This document shows, in pieces, positions 21,926 to 32,875 of a stretch of 64,000 nucleotides of DNA. A program made the position numbers and the translations under genes. The notes beneath the pieces were generated by a model that was given only the letters and a program-made list of their open reading frames with translations, did not search any database and was not told the DNA's origin. The stretch comes from Actinernus sp. WN-2022. Taxonomy: Eukaryota; Cnidaria; Anthozoa; Actiniaria; Actinernidae. The stretch spans positions 76,069,012 to 76,133,011 of the forward strand of contig JAOWCC010000577.1 in the NCBI GenBank assembly GCA_030867875.1. Reading direction: 5' to 3'. Each line of letters begins with the position of its first letter. Position 1 is the stretch's first letter.

Positions 21926-22763
21926 ACTAAACATTTTTGAACATTTTCCGCGATCCCGCCAGTTTCTCCGATCTAGTGAGATGGCTTTCAGAAGCTCCAA
22001 CTCCAAAAATATTTTATGGTTGCTTTGTCGCATTTCGGAGGAATCGTATTACAAAACCGTGCAGGGGAATATCAAAATTCGATTTGGTTATCATGCTTTC
22101 GGTGAAAAGGCGAAAACATAAATCCGACTAGATATAAGGGTAGATATATGCGGGAAACACCGTCAAGAGCTCTCTTTTTCGAATTTCCCAATTCCCCAAC
22201 AAATTTTTGTTTTGCAGCAGCATTGTGTAAAAAATTCAGACAAATCGAACCAATTCTTCTTGAGTTAGAGCTTTAAAAAAAAACTATTTTGGTTGAAAAT
22301 CGAAAGCGTAGAAAATAGCCCAAGTTTTCCCGAAAATGCAATGCTACGCGCCGCATCGAGAATACTTTATAGCCGGTTCTAGTTTTCTTATGACTTGGAA
22401 AATGGAAAAGACGAAAGGTCCTTGAAGGACAAAGCCAAAGCGAACACCTATAAATGACAAAGGAAGGGCACAGAACTGATCAAAGGCCTTAAATGCCAGT
22501 GACAGCGATTTGCAGGAGTCTGAAAGGTCCTGAAACAGCACGGCAAATAGCGAGATCGTGGTGTTGGTTTCAAGCGATTCAGAGTTTTAATATGTTTCCA
22601 TCTAAGCTTTCTTGGAAACAAATCTTCTCTCGGCTGGTTCCTATCATTCTTTATGTTCAGATGTGGACCACTCGGCACTCTGTCTGAACTTGTCGGGTTT
22701 TGCGAGGCTCGTAGTCGTATGCATTGTTTGGCCTTGTTTTGCTTCTTTCCAAGCTAAGGGCAT

Positions 22764-22831
22764 CCTGCTGGAACTTAGCCCTGCTGGAACTTAGCCCTGC
22801 TGGAACTTAGCCCTGCTGGAGAATTTAGCCC
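22764..22831 (+). repeat. 16-bp tandem repeat, four copies
   Basis: Units of CTGCTGGAACTTAGCC at 22765, 22781 and 22797 are exact. The fourth is diverged with an insertion. It lies inside the fold-back element. Confidence 0.9.
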
Positions 22832-22891
22832 TGCTTGCTTTTTGGAAGACATCAAGTAAGGCCAACAACCTATGGATCGGGGCTGGAAAAA

Positions 22892-24283
22892 CCACAGGCT
22901 TCCCAGACTCGACGTATATTTCCCGCTTATTAGTCTGTTGGGTTACCTGTGGTTTATCGATTAGTTTCATAACGATCGATCTCAGAAGAGTTTAAAAATA
23001 ATTGCTTCGTGTGAATTCTCTTTTCCGATTCCTACGAAATGAATCTTAAATAATAAAAGATTGATACTTAATGAAGTTGTGTGAGTGGTTTTTTGGCGAT
23101 TTGGGGCCTTCTAAAGCAGTTTATTAGGATTCGAAATTTTGACCGTTGGCCGAGGCTCTAACAAAATTTACAAGGTAGGCAAGTCGACCTCGCCAAAGCA
23201 CAGACTTACCTCAAAGATCACCCAAAAATCGGCACTTTTCTTCCTCGCTCGCTATTCAGCTTTCGGCACAGGAGGGAATAGTTATTAAGCAACATCTGAC
23301 CAGAGATTTAGGAAAATCCATCAAATTTATCATCGCCAAACGGCCTCCTCGAGACCCAAAAAGCGCGACCTTCCAATGATCTGTAAGAACCAGAATGACC
23401 AAAGCGGTCCAAAATTTTCCCGACCCTACCCAAAACGATGCAAATCACCTTTTTTCATGGGGGACCCTCAAGCGTGAAATTATACTTCCGCTCGAGGAAC
23501 GGAAACAAATATATCGCCAATCAGAGAGACCATTACTAGGCCTTTTAACGAAACTGGCGGTTACAGACTAATTTTGAATTTGGAACTCTCACGTGGAACT
23601 GTCATAACACTCCGTGAAGACCCCAGCCCACTGTCTTGGTCCTCTGATTGGCGAGTTCCAAATTCAAAATTAGTCTGTAACCGCCAGCTTCGTATAATTT
23701 CACGCTTGGGGATCCCCCCATGAAGAAAGGCGATTTGCATCGTTTTGGGTAGGGTCGGCAAAATTTTGGACCGCTTTGGTCATTCTGGTTCTTACAGATC
23801 ATTGGAAGGTCGCGCTTTTTGGGTCTCGAGGAGGCCGTTTGGCGATGATAAATTTGATGGATTTTCCTAAATCTCTGGTCAGATGTTGCTTGATAACTAT
23901 TCCCTCCTGTGCCGAAAGCTGAATAGCGAGCGAGGGAGGAAGAAAAGTGCCGATTTTTGGGTGATCTTTGAGGTAAGTCTGTGCTTTGGCGAGGTCGACT
24001 TGCCTACCTTGTAAATTTTGTTAGAGCCTCGGCCAACGGTCAAAATTTCGAATCCTAATAAACTGCTTTAGAAGGCCCCAAATCGCCAAAAAACACTCAC
24101 ACAACTTCATTAAGTATCAATCTTTTATTATTGAAGATTCATTTCGTAGGAATCGGAAAAGAGAATTCACACGAAGCAATTATTTAAACTCTTCTGAGAT
24201 CGTTATGAAACTAATAGATAAACCACAGGTAACCCAACAGACTAATAAGCGGGAAATATACGTCGAGTCTGGGAAGCCTGTGG
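22892..24283. repeat. Central 1.4-kb palindrome
   Basis: Left arm 22892-23588 and right arm 23653-24283 are inverted copies around a 64-bp spacer. The left arm carries about 66 extra bases near 23483-23547. Part of those bases (CGCCAATCAGAG) recurs inverted in the spacer. Both outer ends read CCACAGGCTTCCCAGACTCG or its complement. Confidence 0.85.
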
Positions 24284-24887
24284 AAAAACGTTTCTCAATA
24301 AACATGAAATGAATTTATGCTAGCTTTCGTTACGGGCGAGTGAGCACATGTCATGTGTTAATTGACCTGCTGTCAATCAAACAGAACTTTTTACTTTCGG
24401 TTAAAAACTTATTTTTTTTCTTAGCTTGAATTTCAGCCGGAGGAGACGGCTGAAATTCAGGCTAGCCAAAACTACATTTCTGTGGGAAAGTATTCCCCCC
24501 CCCCCCCCCCATTTTTAAAATTTTAAAGGAAATTTGAAATCTTCGTATCACTGTATCACTGTATCACCGTATCACTGTATCACCGTATCTTTGTATCTCC
24601 GTAGCATTGTATCTTGTAACACGTTATATACCAAGCCCGAAACTCGAGAGGTATGTTTGTTTTGGAATGTTAATTAAAACGAAAAGTACAGGTAGCTGTC
24701 ATTATACAGACAAGGCGGGCATGCTTGTCTGCAATTTAATTTTCCGAGTGCTTCGTGATGCCGTTCTTGGCCAACGTTATTGTTGCAGGATTTGCTATTT
24801 TTCTGCTCAGACGATTCATAAGTAAATCCCACTCAAGTCGCATGAAAAGGATGAAGATACTCATACTGCACTGGAAGGCGGAGAAAC

Positions 24888-25440
24888 CGCTTAGGGGCCG
24901 TCGACATATTCGAAATGCCCCGCTTAACGCACAACGGACGTTAAGGCCAGACCCCCCCCCCCCCCTCCCCCTTAACGTCCACCCATTGTTTTATGCTTTT
25001 TTTAGGTCAGGAAAAACAGTAATGAAATACACGGGAGTTCACTTATAAACAAAGTATAAAACAAGCTTAAAGCTTTAATAGCTGCAACTGTACAGTCAGT
25101 CAGTACCTCGAATTCCCGTACGAGCTCATTTCGGATCTTGACTGAAATAGTCATTCGGACACGACTATAAAATTGAGTTTCACTTACCTGGAGGTTTGAG
25201 GTATTTCATGATACTTCTAATTAAAAGACCTTGTTGAAATTTCCGGGAAATTCCACAGAAATTGCGCTCTAATGTAGATCTAGCTGACAAGAAACGTTTG
25301 ATTAAAAAGTGTACTTCTATTGATGAAAAAGCGTTTGTTCTAAATGCCCCACACTAACGTCCATGCCCTTACCCCCTCCCCCCCTAAACGTCCATTGTGC
25401 GTTAAGCGGGGCATTTCGAATATGTCGACGGCCCCTTAGC
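24888..25440. repeat. Nested ~550-bp inverted-repeat element
   Basis: GGGGCCGTCGACATATTCGA at about 24893 is inverted at about 25415-25434. Each copy is followed inward by CGCTTAACGCACAA and a C-rich run. It lies inside the right side of the fold-back element and has no ORF. It is probably a separate MITE insertion. Confidence 0.6.
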
Positions 25441-25682
25441 TGCTGTTGTTTCAAATGCCGCCAGAGGCCGGGCACTATGTCACACGGTGAAGCGGTGACG
25501 GGCGGGCATTGATGACGAATAACTCGCAAAATTATTTACCGGTAAACATATTTTTCAGAAAAAATTACGTACATTTTTGGACCCTCGACATTTTACCCTC
25601 GACCCTCGACTTTTTACCCTCGACCCTCGACTTTTTACACTCGACCCTCGACCCTCGACAAAAACCTACACTCGTCAGCTGC

Positions 25683-26725
25683 TAGTCACTAGTCTAGTGC
25701 TAGTCAGCCGAATAATCCACGGAAACTGAATGAAAATGCCTGTACTGCTGCATCTAAGTACTATAGGACTACTCTCCTGAAGTACTCTTGTCTGTCTTGA
25801 GATTATACAACTGGGAAGTCTTGAAGCCAGTCAAACCAATGCTGAGCTTTTATACTAACTTCGACTCAAGAGTCGCAAAAGCTGGAAGTGAACAGTGATT
25901 GACCCTGGTCTTTGAACGCAAACGGAATTATCTGAACTGGTGAGGTTGAAATTATGTGTTTATATGAATACGCACACGAATCTTATTTGTTCCCTACTTT
26001 TAAAATTAAGTGTAATGGTGACTAATTCGAACTGGAAATGAAATCGACCGTAAATTGAACTGTATGTGACTTTATAGAGTCCAAGGAGGAAAACTTGAAA
26101 TCGTCATTTAGGAAACCGAGCTACTGCTAGAATAGCAGGATTTGTCGTGGAAAGCCGTAAGTCGTAACTACGAACTGTCATAAAACTAGAACTGGAGAGT
26201 ATAAAGTATGGCTCTGCCCACAATATCCTTCGCAGCCGTTTATATTTATGTCGTCACGCAGTTGATTGATACGAACGAACTTCAAACTCCGGCTTTGCCT
26301 TCATATTATTTTGCTGAACTGCACAGAAGACCTTGAAATTACCGTAATTTATCGTAAAGAAAGCTTTGATTTATACCCTCGAAGAAGGAAATTTATTTTA
26401 TTTTCTCCACTTCGCCGTAACAATAGGAAATGCATGACAATCGGAAATCTACAATGTTTACCGTCTCGTTTTTCCAGGCGCATGTAATCGTTTCGTGGGC
26501 AGAGGTTTCTCTCGGCGGCAGGAAAGGGGTCGGTGGAACTTCTCGAAACGAGCGATAGTATTGGCCTACCCAACAGTAGAAAAACCCTAACCTTTAGAAA
26601 GTGCAGTACAAAAAGCATAGAAGTATAGTACATTGTATTATGGGTGCAATCAGAATACAGGTCTCGAGAGGTTCCATGCTACTCGGCGGGCTTTTCCGTA
26701 TGTTTTTATCTTGTTTACACATGAC
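25683..26725. other. Intergenic stretch, nothing recognised
   Basis: Moderately AT-rich sequence with only short ORFs and no similarity I can name. It presumably contains the left end of the ISL2EU-like element, but I could not define a terminal inverted repeat. Confidence 0.4.
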
Positions 26726-28900
26726 ATGACAACTAGCACTATGCTTTCTGAAGAAGATATCCCGGGAGTATCGCTCTCTGGACGAAATCCATCGACATTA
26801 AAGACAGATGAGCTACGTTTTTGGCTTAAGTGCAGAAGAGATCCCGCAAAAGGCCTAAAATCAAAAGCGCAACTGGTTAAAAGGTATGTCGTATGTGTCA
26901 ATGTTCGTGTTGGTGTAATGTTGTCAAACTTGCGATCAAAACTGTAGTCTTTAGATAAAAAATCAAAACTTGTGTCATTTCTTGACTATATTCATGAATG
27001 AAATATACTGTAATGACAACTGTTCTTTTATAACTAACTCCGTAAACGGATGATAATTTACAAAATCTCTATTTTACGAACACATTCTTTCGACCAACAC
27101 ATTTGCCGATTATGGTGTGAGAATTTCACGTTTGTCAACAATTTTTTTTTATAAAATCGCCGCTATTTCTAAACTTATTTATATCCTTGATATCTCTAGG
27201 GTACAAGAATATATCGATTCAGGCCGTGACAAGAATGTTATTGACCCCGATCCACAGCATATTTACACTAAGCGAAGAGAGAGACTGAATTCAGTGCAAG
27301 ATGGTTTACAACAAGCTAACGATCCCGTCAACTACCCATGAACGGGATGGTCGTCAAGTCTCCGTCGAATGCCTCTTTTCACCAAGGCTGAAATGAATAT
27401 TCACGTGGCTCAGTCTGGTAAAAATTTGGGTTCAACAGATAAAAACCACTCCGTCCCAACCAGCCTTCGAAAAGCAAAGACATTTATGGAAGACGAATAA
27501 TTCAAGGAGACAAGTGCAACAAGTGATGACCGGTACTTTTATTTCAAAACGCTATGTCATCACAGTTTTAGAAAAAATGACCCTCCTCACAAACTTTACA
27601 TCGCTTTATTCATATTGACTGGAGCTGTAAGGCATGCTACTTGCAGCTGTGTTGCAGGAAAGACTGGGTTTTGTAACCATGTTCTAGGACTTATGATAAA
27701 GCTCTGCAAATTCAGTATGTATGATTGTAAAGACATCAGTGAACTTGACAAAGAGGAAGCCATGGCTCCCAAAGTTGCCTGTACATCAACCTTGCAGCTG
27801 TGGCATAGGAAAGGAAGGGGTGAAAAAATAAAGGCTCAACCTGTTATGGAGGTGGTTGTAAAGAAAACCAAACTTGATGTGACAGACTCAACAGTAGGAC
27901 TTAAATGTCTATTGTATGAAGCAAGAAAAAAAATGTAAGTCTCAAGTTCCTGCTGAGCTTCGATTGAAAGAGGAATTAGAAAAAATAAATCCCAAAATGG
28001 GTTTTTGCCAAGTTGTGAGTCCTGGATCCTCCAATTACCAGAACACAAGGTTTGGTAAATCTCCTTGTGGGTCATATGCCAGTTATCATCTCAGTTTTAC
28101 AGAATCCAATTTTAAAGTTTATTGCAATATAGATGCTGTGCCTAGATTAGATTGCAATGAGACTTTAGATATTATTGTCCCTCACACTTATCCAACATTT
28201 CCTCTTAAAGTAACTAATGATTTTACAATGGCTCAAATTGAAAATCTAGATGCTAAACAGAAGGCCTTACTTAATCACATCATGGTTGATGAACAGAAGA
28301 TCAACAGCATTGAAAGAAAGACACAAGAACAAGCAGCCTGCAAGGAATGGCAAGATGAAAGAAAATTTTGACTGACTTCCTCAAATTTTAAGACCATAGT
28401 CAACCGACAAAGAAATCATGATACATTCATCAAGAATTTGCTAAACCCCAAGCAGATTTCATCAAAGTATACAGAACATGGCAAGAAGTATGAACCAGTG
28501 GCCTTGCAACAATATGAGAAGTATATGTTTTCATCAAGTCTCAGTACACAAATCAGGACTAGTAGTATGTAAGGACTTACCAATTTTGGCTGCCTCACCT
28601 GATGCAAAAGTCATTGATAAAGGCTGTGAAAAGCCATTTGGTATTGCAGAAGTTAAATGTCCACAAACAAAATTCCATGTCACTCCACTTGAAGCCTGCA
28701 CAGATCAAATGTTTTTTTTAAGAAAAAGCCCAAGACATTCCAAAGCTCAAAAGGAATCACCCTTACTATTATCAGGTTCAAGGACAGCTTGCAGCCACAA
28801 GAGCTAGCTGGTGTGATTTCATCATTTATACCAGTATGGGTATTAGTATTGAGAGAATTGTATTTGCCTCTCAATTTTGGGACACACTATCAGAGAAGTT
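26726..28900 (+). pseudogene. SAP-SWIM-YqaJ nuclease of an ISL2EU-like transposon, decayed
   Basis: Exon 1 (26726-26883) begins at ATGACAACTAGC and encodes a SAP-like DNA-binding segment (LSGRNPSTLKTDELRFWLKC). It joins in phase across a gtatgt...ctag intron to 27200 (VQEYIDSGRDKNVIDPDP). A SWIM zinc finger follows at about 27615-27690 (CSCVAGKTGFCNHVLGL). A lambda-exonuclease/YqaJ domain follows at about 28000-28800 (LAASPDAKVIDKGCEKPFG, IAEVKCPQTKF). Several stops and shifts occur (for example near 27340, 27500, 28370 and 28730). ISL2EU transposons are known to pair such a nuclease with a DDE transposase, which is found here at 29.7-30.8 kb on the opposite strand. Confidence 0.75.
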
Positions 28901-29108
28901 AAAGTTGTACTATTTTAATCACTTTTTGGGTCCAGCTTCTACTGAGTTTTCCAGGCAAGGTTAATGTACAAATATAGCTTAGAGTGCTCACAATGAATCC
29001 ATGAAAAAGCATTAATTTTGTTACTCACACTACATGTGTAAGAGAGCAATGTCTATTATTATTACATTAGTGCTATTTAGGACTAATTATATGAAAATAG
29101 AATGTATA

Positions 29109-29295
29109 TGTTGTAGTCCAATTTGACCGACCAGTTGAATTTGACCACAGGTCAAAATACACTAGTTCAATTTGACCTAGGTTAAACTTTTTCAACCTAG
29201 ATCTTTTATTTTTTAATATATATATATTTTTTAAGTCCAAAATTACACTCTCCCTCATCCCTTTCTCAACTGGTCAGTCAAATTGGACTACAACA
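29109..29295. mobile_element. 187-bp TA-target MITE
   Basis: TIRs TGTTGTAGTCCAATTTGAC (left) and its inverted copy (right) extend about 30 bp with few mismatches. They are flanked by TA dinucleotides (29107-29108 and 29296-29297). This fits a Tc1/mariner-type MITE. The core is AT-rich and non-coding. Confidence 0.75.
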
Positions 29296-29720
29296 TATAT
29301 TTCATTTGGAATAACCATATTAAATATTTATATATTTATGTATATAGCTTACGCATTTTAGAATTTTACTTAACCCGTGAAACAGAAAGTAATAGTTAAT
29401 GTGTAATAGTCAAATAGACACAAAAGAAAACAATGAAAGTAAGGTCTACTAATGTGTATTAGCCCACTAACTATTTAAGGGTTAAGTAAAATCACTCTAT
29501 TAGATGCTAAATATTAGATTTTATTTCACGGGTTAAATAAAACCACTCTACTAATGCAGCGGTCATATATTGCAAACACTTAATTTGTACTATATATGCA
29601 GCAATAAGAACTAGTGATATTTGATAATAATATTTATAAGTGCAAAAGTAGTAGGGTTTAGAGTTTGCACCCTGTTTATCAGAAAATAAATGTCAAAATA
29701 CAATAACATTATTTACATCT
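29296..29720. repeat. AT-rich repeat tract
   Basis: No gene. Inverted copies of TTTAACCCGTGAAA-type sequence (about 29365 and 29525) and direct copies of GGTTAAGTAAAATCACTCTA suggest another small degenerate element. Confidence 0.4.
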
Positions 29721-30760
29721 TCATTCAGAAATGATTGAATCTTGTATGTTGCATAGAAATGCACACACAGTCCACACTTGGTTCACTACACCAAACAAAT
29801 TCAGTGGTACAACTGCATCCCACACATGAAAGTTTTTAATTTTATTGATGGCCCACTCTATGTGGATGCGTAGACTTGCTATTTGCTGTGTCTTGACTAC
29901 CTCCTCAGCAGACATCTGACTGCTCTCTCCCAGGAATGGAGGCATATTAATAGTAACCCCCAAAGGGAGTAGGTCTTCAACTGTGAAGCCTTTATCAGCC
30001 ATAACCGAGTCTCCATCATTGAATTCAAGACCCATCAGTCCACTTCTGGATATTATTTCTCTGTCGGAGATATTCCCAGAGTAGAGTTGGCTGATAAATG
30101 TCATAGCCCCACTGGGTGCAATCCCCACTAGACCCTTCAGGGTAACATTGTTCTTATATGAACTGAAGAGTTAACTGTTCAGCAGGAGACTGGATGGCAT
30201 CTGGCATCTTACTTCGGTGCAGTCAATAATGACCCGAGTGCTTGGGTACTTTTCACGATTCGGGTTCGAATCCCGGCCGCGTCCTTGGGCAGGGACGTTT
30301 ATAAGCCGTTGGCCTTGTCTCCTTCTACTTCTAATCAGTATTTGAAGGGGACGTGAAAGAACCTGTTGTACTACTCGAAAAAGAGCAGGGGATTGTCACC
30401 CGGTACAGCAGCCTGGCCATTGCACTAACCACACTCAACATTGTAAACTGCGTGGCAGCTATTAGCGCCGTGAAGCAGGCCGAAATAATTAACTGACGGG
30501 ATATGTCAGTCATATGTAAAGCGCCATGAAACTGTGGTTGATATGGCGCTATATAAATGTGGCCATTATGGTTTCATTAACTCTTTCTCTTGAAGGCCAG
30601 ATACAAACTTCTCCAAACTTGTCCAAACTTCAAGTATATGAAGTTTATCCATGGTATAAAGATCCTACTCACAGTTGGTTGTGAGATACCATACAAATGT
30701 CCAAGGTGTTTCTCGCCAAATCCCCTTCTCAAGAGTAGTATATAAAGTGGCGGTTCTGGC
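29721..30760 (-). pseudogene. ISL2EU-like DDE transposase split by a SINE
   Basis: The C-terminal part (29721-30245) encodes a DDE_Tnp_4-type transposase. First Asp is in STRVIIDCTE, second in VMADKGFTVEDLLP, and the Glu in LRIHIEWAINKIKNF. An in-frame TAA follows SSLLLNS. The N-terminal part lies beyond a SINE at 30571-30760, reading GFGEKHLGHLYGISQPTVSR (a helix-turn-helix) then IFIPWINFIYLK. With the convergent nuclease at 26.7-28.9 kb it makes a two-gene ISL2EU-like transposon. The copy is dead: it is interrupted by the SINE and has stops on both sides. Confidence 0.78.
30254..30570 (+). mobile_element. tRNA-derived SINE, 5' truncated
   Basis: It opens at a Pol III B box (GGGTTCGAATCCCGGCCGCG) without a recognisable A box. 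It continues through a ~300-bp body and ends in AAGCGCCATGAAACTGTGG... GGCGCTATATAAATG, a tail style common among invertebrate SINEs. It interrupts the transposase reading frame at 29.7-30.8 kb. Confidence 0.7.
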
Positions 30761-30953
30761 GCAGCACCTCCGTTTTCAGTTTTATGTCACATCCGATGAC
30801 CCCCTCCCCCCAACGCATTGTTTGGACCTTGTCGACCACAATATGTACCAAATCCCAACTTATTATCTCTCGAGTACCATAGATGTTGTACCCATTTGTT
30901 GTCTCCTTTAAATAGCAATTAGAGAAAGGCTATCATAAGGTATATATCGCACT

Positions 30954-31268
30954 ATGGCGGATGAGATAATAACTTGTAGTTGGCTGATGCGAGGGAAGGA
31001 CACGAAATGCGCAAGGAAGTGTTCTAAGACGACAGAGTACTGTGCTCAGCACAACTTCCAGATACAAAGAGGGAGCGCCTTATTCATCCCATGTTCGAAG
31101 TGTAGTTGTGGTTGTCGTACGAGTTACGGACTTTGCACGAAGTGTGGTGCATCACAGCGCCGTATCATTCGCGAGAAGAAATACCGCGAGACTAAATGCC
31201 GCACTAAGGATTGCTTTTCAAAGGTGTTGGCGGAATTGAAGAACCACAAGGTATTCCTAGATGATTAG
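30954..31268 (+). CDS. Cys/His-rich zinc-binding protein of viral type
   Basis: An intact 104-residue protein. The N-terminal motif CSWLMRGKDTKCARKC, followed by EYCAQH, matches the C..(I/M)xRGxxxGxxC...YCxxH pattern I associate with small zinc proteins of large DNA viruses. A C4 ribbon follows (CSKCSCGC...GLCTKC). The ATG is preceded by GGTATATATCGCACT, a TATA-like stretch 15 bp away. A hairpin lies 15 bp after the stop. It is the first gene of a compact cluster with a TFIIB-like gene. The viral origin is inference. Confidence 0.55.
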   Translation: MADEIITCSWLMRGKDTKCARKCSKTTEYCAQHNFQIQRGSALFIPCSKCSCGCRTSYGLCTKCGASQRRIIREKKYRETKCRTKDCFSKVLAELKNHKVFLDD

Positions 31269-31282
31269 AAATTGCGATAAAA

Positions 31283-31345
31283 AAAAAGAAAAAGAAGAAG
31301 ATAAATTGGTATCCCACTCCTACCAGTCTATCTTTCTTCTTTTTC
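31283..31345 (+). terminator. Hairpin after the zinc protein gene
   Basis: GAAAAAGAAGAAGATA is followed about 27 bp later by its near-complement (TATCTTTCTTCTTTTTC), 15 bp downstream of the stop codon at 31268. Confidence 0.5.
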
Positions 31346-31399
31346 CATATATCGACGAGCAATTAGATAATAGATAGACCTATAGCATACACCACTAGT

Positions 31400-32309
31400 A
31401 TGGACGATCCTCTTGGCTTGCTTGGTGCCAGCCCATATACGTTCGATATTAATCCTATCACCCCACAGCTACATATCAATACCCCGGAAATGTGCTCCGA
31501 ATGTCTCTGCCCAATGAAAGTGATGGGAACTGAATTCATATGTTTCACCTGTGGCCTTGTTTCAGAGGCTGAACTAAGTGAAGAAACGATCGACGTTGCG
31601 ACTCGGTTGCGTATAGTAGGTCCGGAAAGCTATCGGTATCAACGCGATCTCGATCGTATGAGCCCAACGCACGTGCACGGCCATGAGAGAACTACAGGCA
31701 TATAATACTGCTTATAAACAAGACCACAACGTCTCATTTCCCACAAATGTATTAGTAATCGTAGCCGACGCATTCATCCAAGCGAAGAAAGTTTATGTCA
31801 AGCGTAGTAATGCTAAGAGAACCATGTTAGCTTCTCTACTTTACCATGCATGTATACAATGTGGGTTCGTTCGCTCTAGAAGTGAGGTTGCTCATTTCAT
31901 GCAACTCAACAACCAGTGTATCTATCGCGGTAACGTTTTTATACACTCGCTACATGCCGACGGCAAAATCGATATTGACTTAAATGCTGATCGTATAGCT
32001 CCTCATATTGCAACTATTTTTGCCAAACTCGACCTATCTGAAGTACGTCTCCAACAAATAGTCTACGAGGTCGTTAACACAGCAATCGAAGGTCGTATAG
32101 GTCTCCAATCCCGACTTCGCACCAAAGTTGTTGGAGCAAGCTACGAGGTGCTACGTCGTTCAGGATCGCATATATCTCTTATTGACGTTGTTAAACGATG
32201 TGGTATACACAAGAGTTCAATCGTGCGTTTTATCGATGAGTTGCTTGCTTACCATTCCCACTTCGAGCCCATCTATACAAAACATGGCCTAACTAGTGAT
32301 AGAGCCTAA
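31400..32309 (+). pseudogene. TFIIB-like transcription factor, one frameshift
   Basis: The N-terminal 100 residues hold a TFIIB-type zinc ribbon, CSECLCPM...FICFTCGLVSE (about residues 32-54). A B-finger-like segment RYQRDLDRM follows. The frame then shifts by one base between 31683 and 31705. The second frame (to 32309) encodes two cyclin-like repeats: KRTMLASLLYHACIQCGF and later LIDVVKRCGIHKSSIVRF, the second being the helix-turn-helix of the C-terminal repeat. TFIIB bridges TATA-binding protein and RNA polymerase. Virus-encoded versions are known from large DNA viruses. This copy, beside a viral-type zinc protein and with a 3' hairpin, looks like part of an endogenised virus. Confidence 0.7.
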
Positions 32310-32361
32310 TTTAAAAAGAAATAAAATACATAAGAATAAAAAACAAAACTGGTGTCACCAG

Positions 32362-32426
32362 AACCTCTCTAGGAACCACTTTCACCTTTTTCCTTCCTTC
32401 GCCATTTTTCGTTCCTAGAGAGGTTT
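32362..32426 (+). terminator. Hairpin after the TFIIB-like gene
   Basis: AACCTCTCTAGGAAC (32362-32376) pairs perfectly with GTTCCTAGAGAGGTT (32412-32426), 53 bp after the stop. The rest of 32427-32875 has no gene that I can support. Confidence 0.6.
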
Positions 32427-32875
32427 TTGCTTTTGGTGTGCCGGGCCCGGCTTTCACTGTATTTGTTCTACTGTAGTTGTTCAGCTTCTGACCACAGTTG
32501 GCCTACCTCGCTACTACTTCTGCCACATCGACAGACGCGCTACGACTTGTGTGGGGCTGGGAGCTTTTTACCCCACACAAGCCGGCCTACGACATATAGC
32601 CCGCCAAGGTTTGAACACCAGACTTGTGAATGGCTCCCATTTCAATCACAAGCCCAGCGACCAACCCGTTGGGCTATATGTGCCAGACAGTGACGTAGGT
32701 GTAAAATATTGTATTTATGTCTTTCGCAGCGGGCCGTGACATAGTCTAACGTGACTAGACAGAAATTTACATACGAACCAAAACAACACGGTAATTTATA
32801 CGAATTAAGCGCAGCTGTTCTTAGCAAAGTGAAAATAAACCCCCCGTTTATTTCTCTCATAGGACATTTCAATTT

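Larger units (their letters stand above)
20776..25673. mobile_element. 4.9-kb non-autonomous fold-back element with 9-bp TSD
   Basis: The element starts GAGTGTAGGTTTTTGTCGAG and ends with its complement. It is flanked by a perfect 9-bp duplication GTCAGCTGC (20767-20775 and 25674-25682). Three concentric inverted repeats are visible. The terminal TIR has GTCGAGGGTCGAGGGT subrepeats. Arms at about 21150-21252 and 24543-24647 contain GATACAGTGATACGGT minisatellite. A central ~0.7-kb palindrome completes the set. I find no transposase. A 9-bp TSD with long compound inverted repeats fits Mutator-like or classical foldback elements. Confidence 0.8.
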
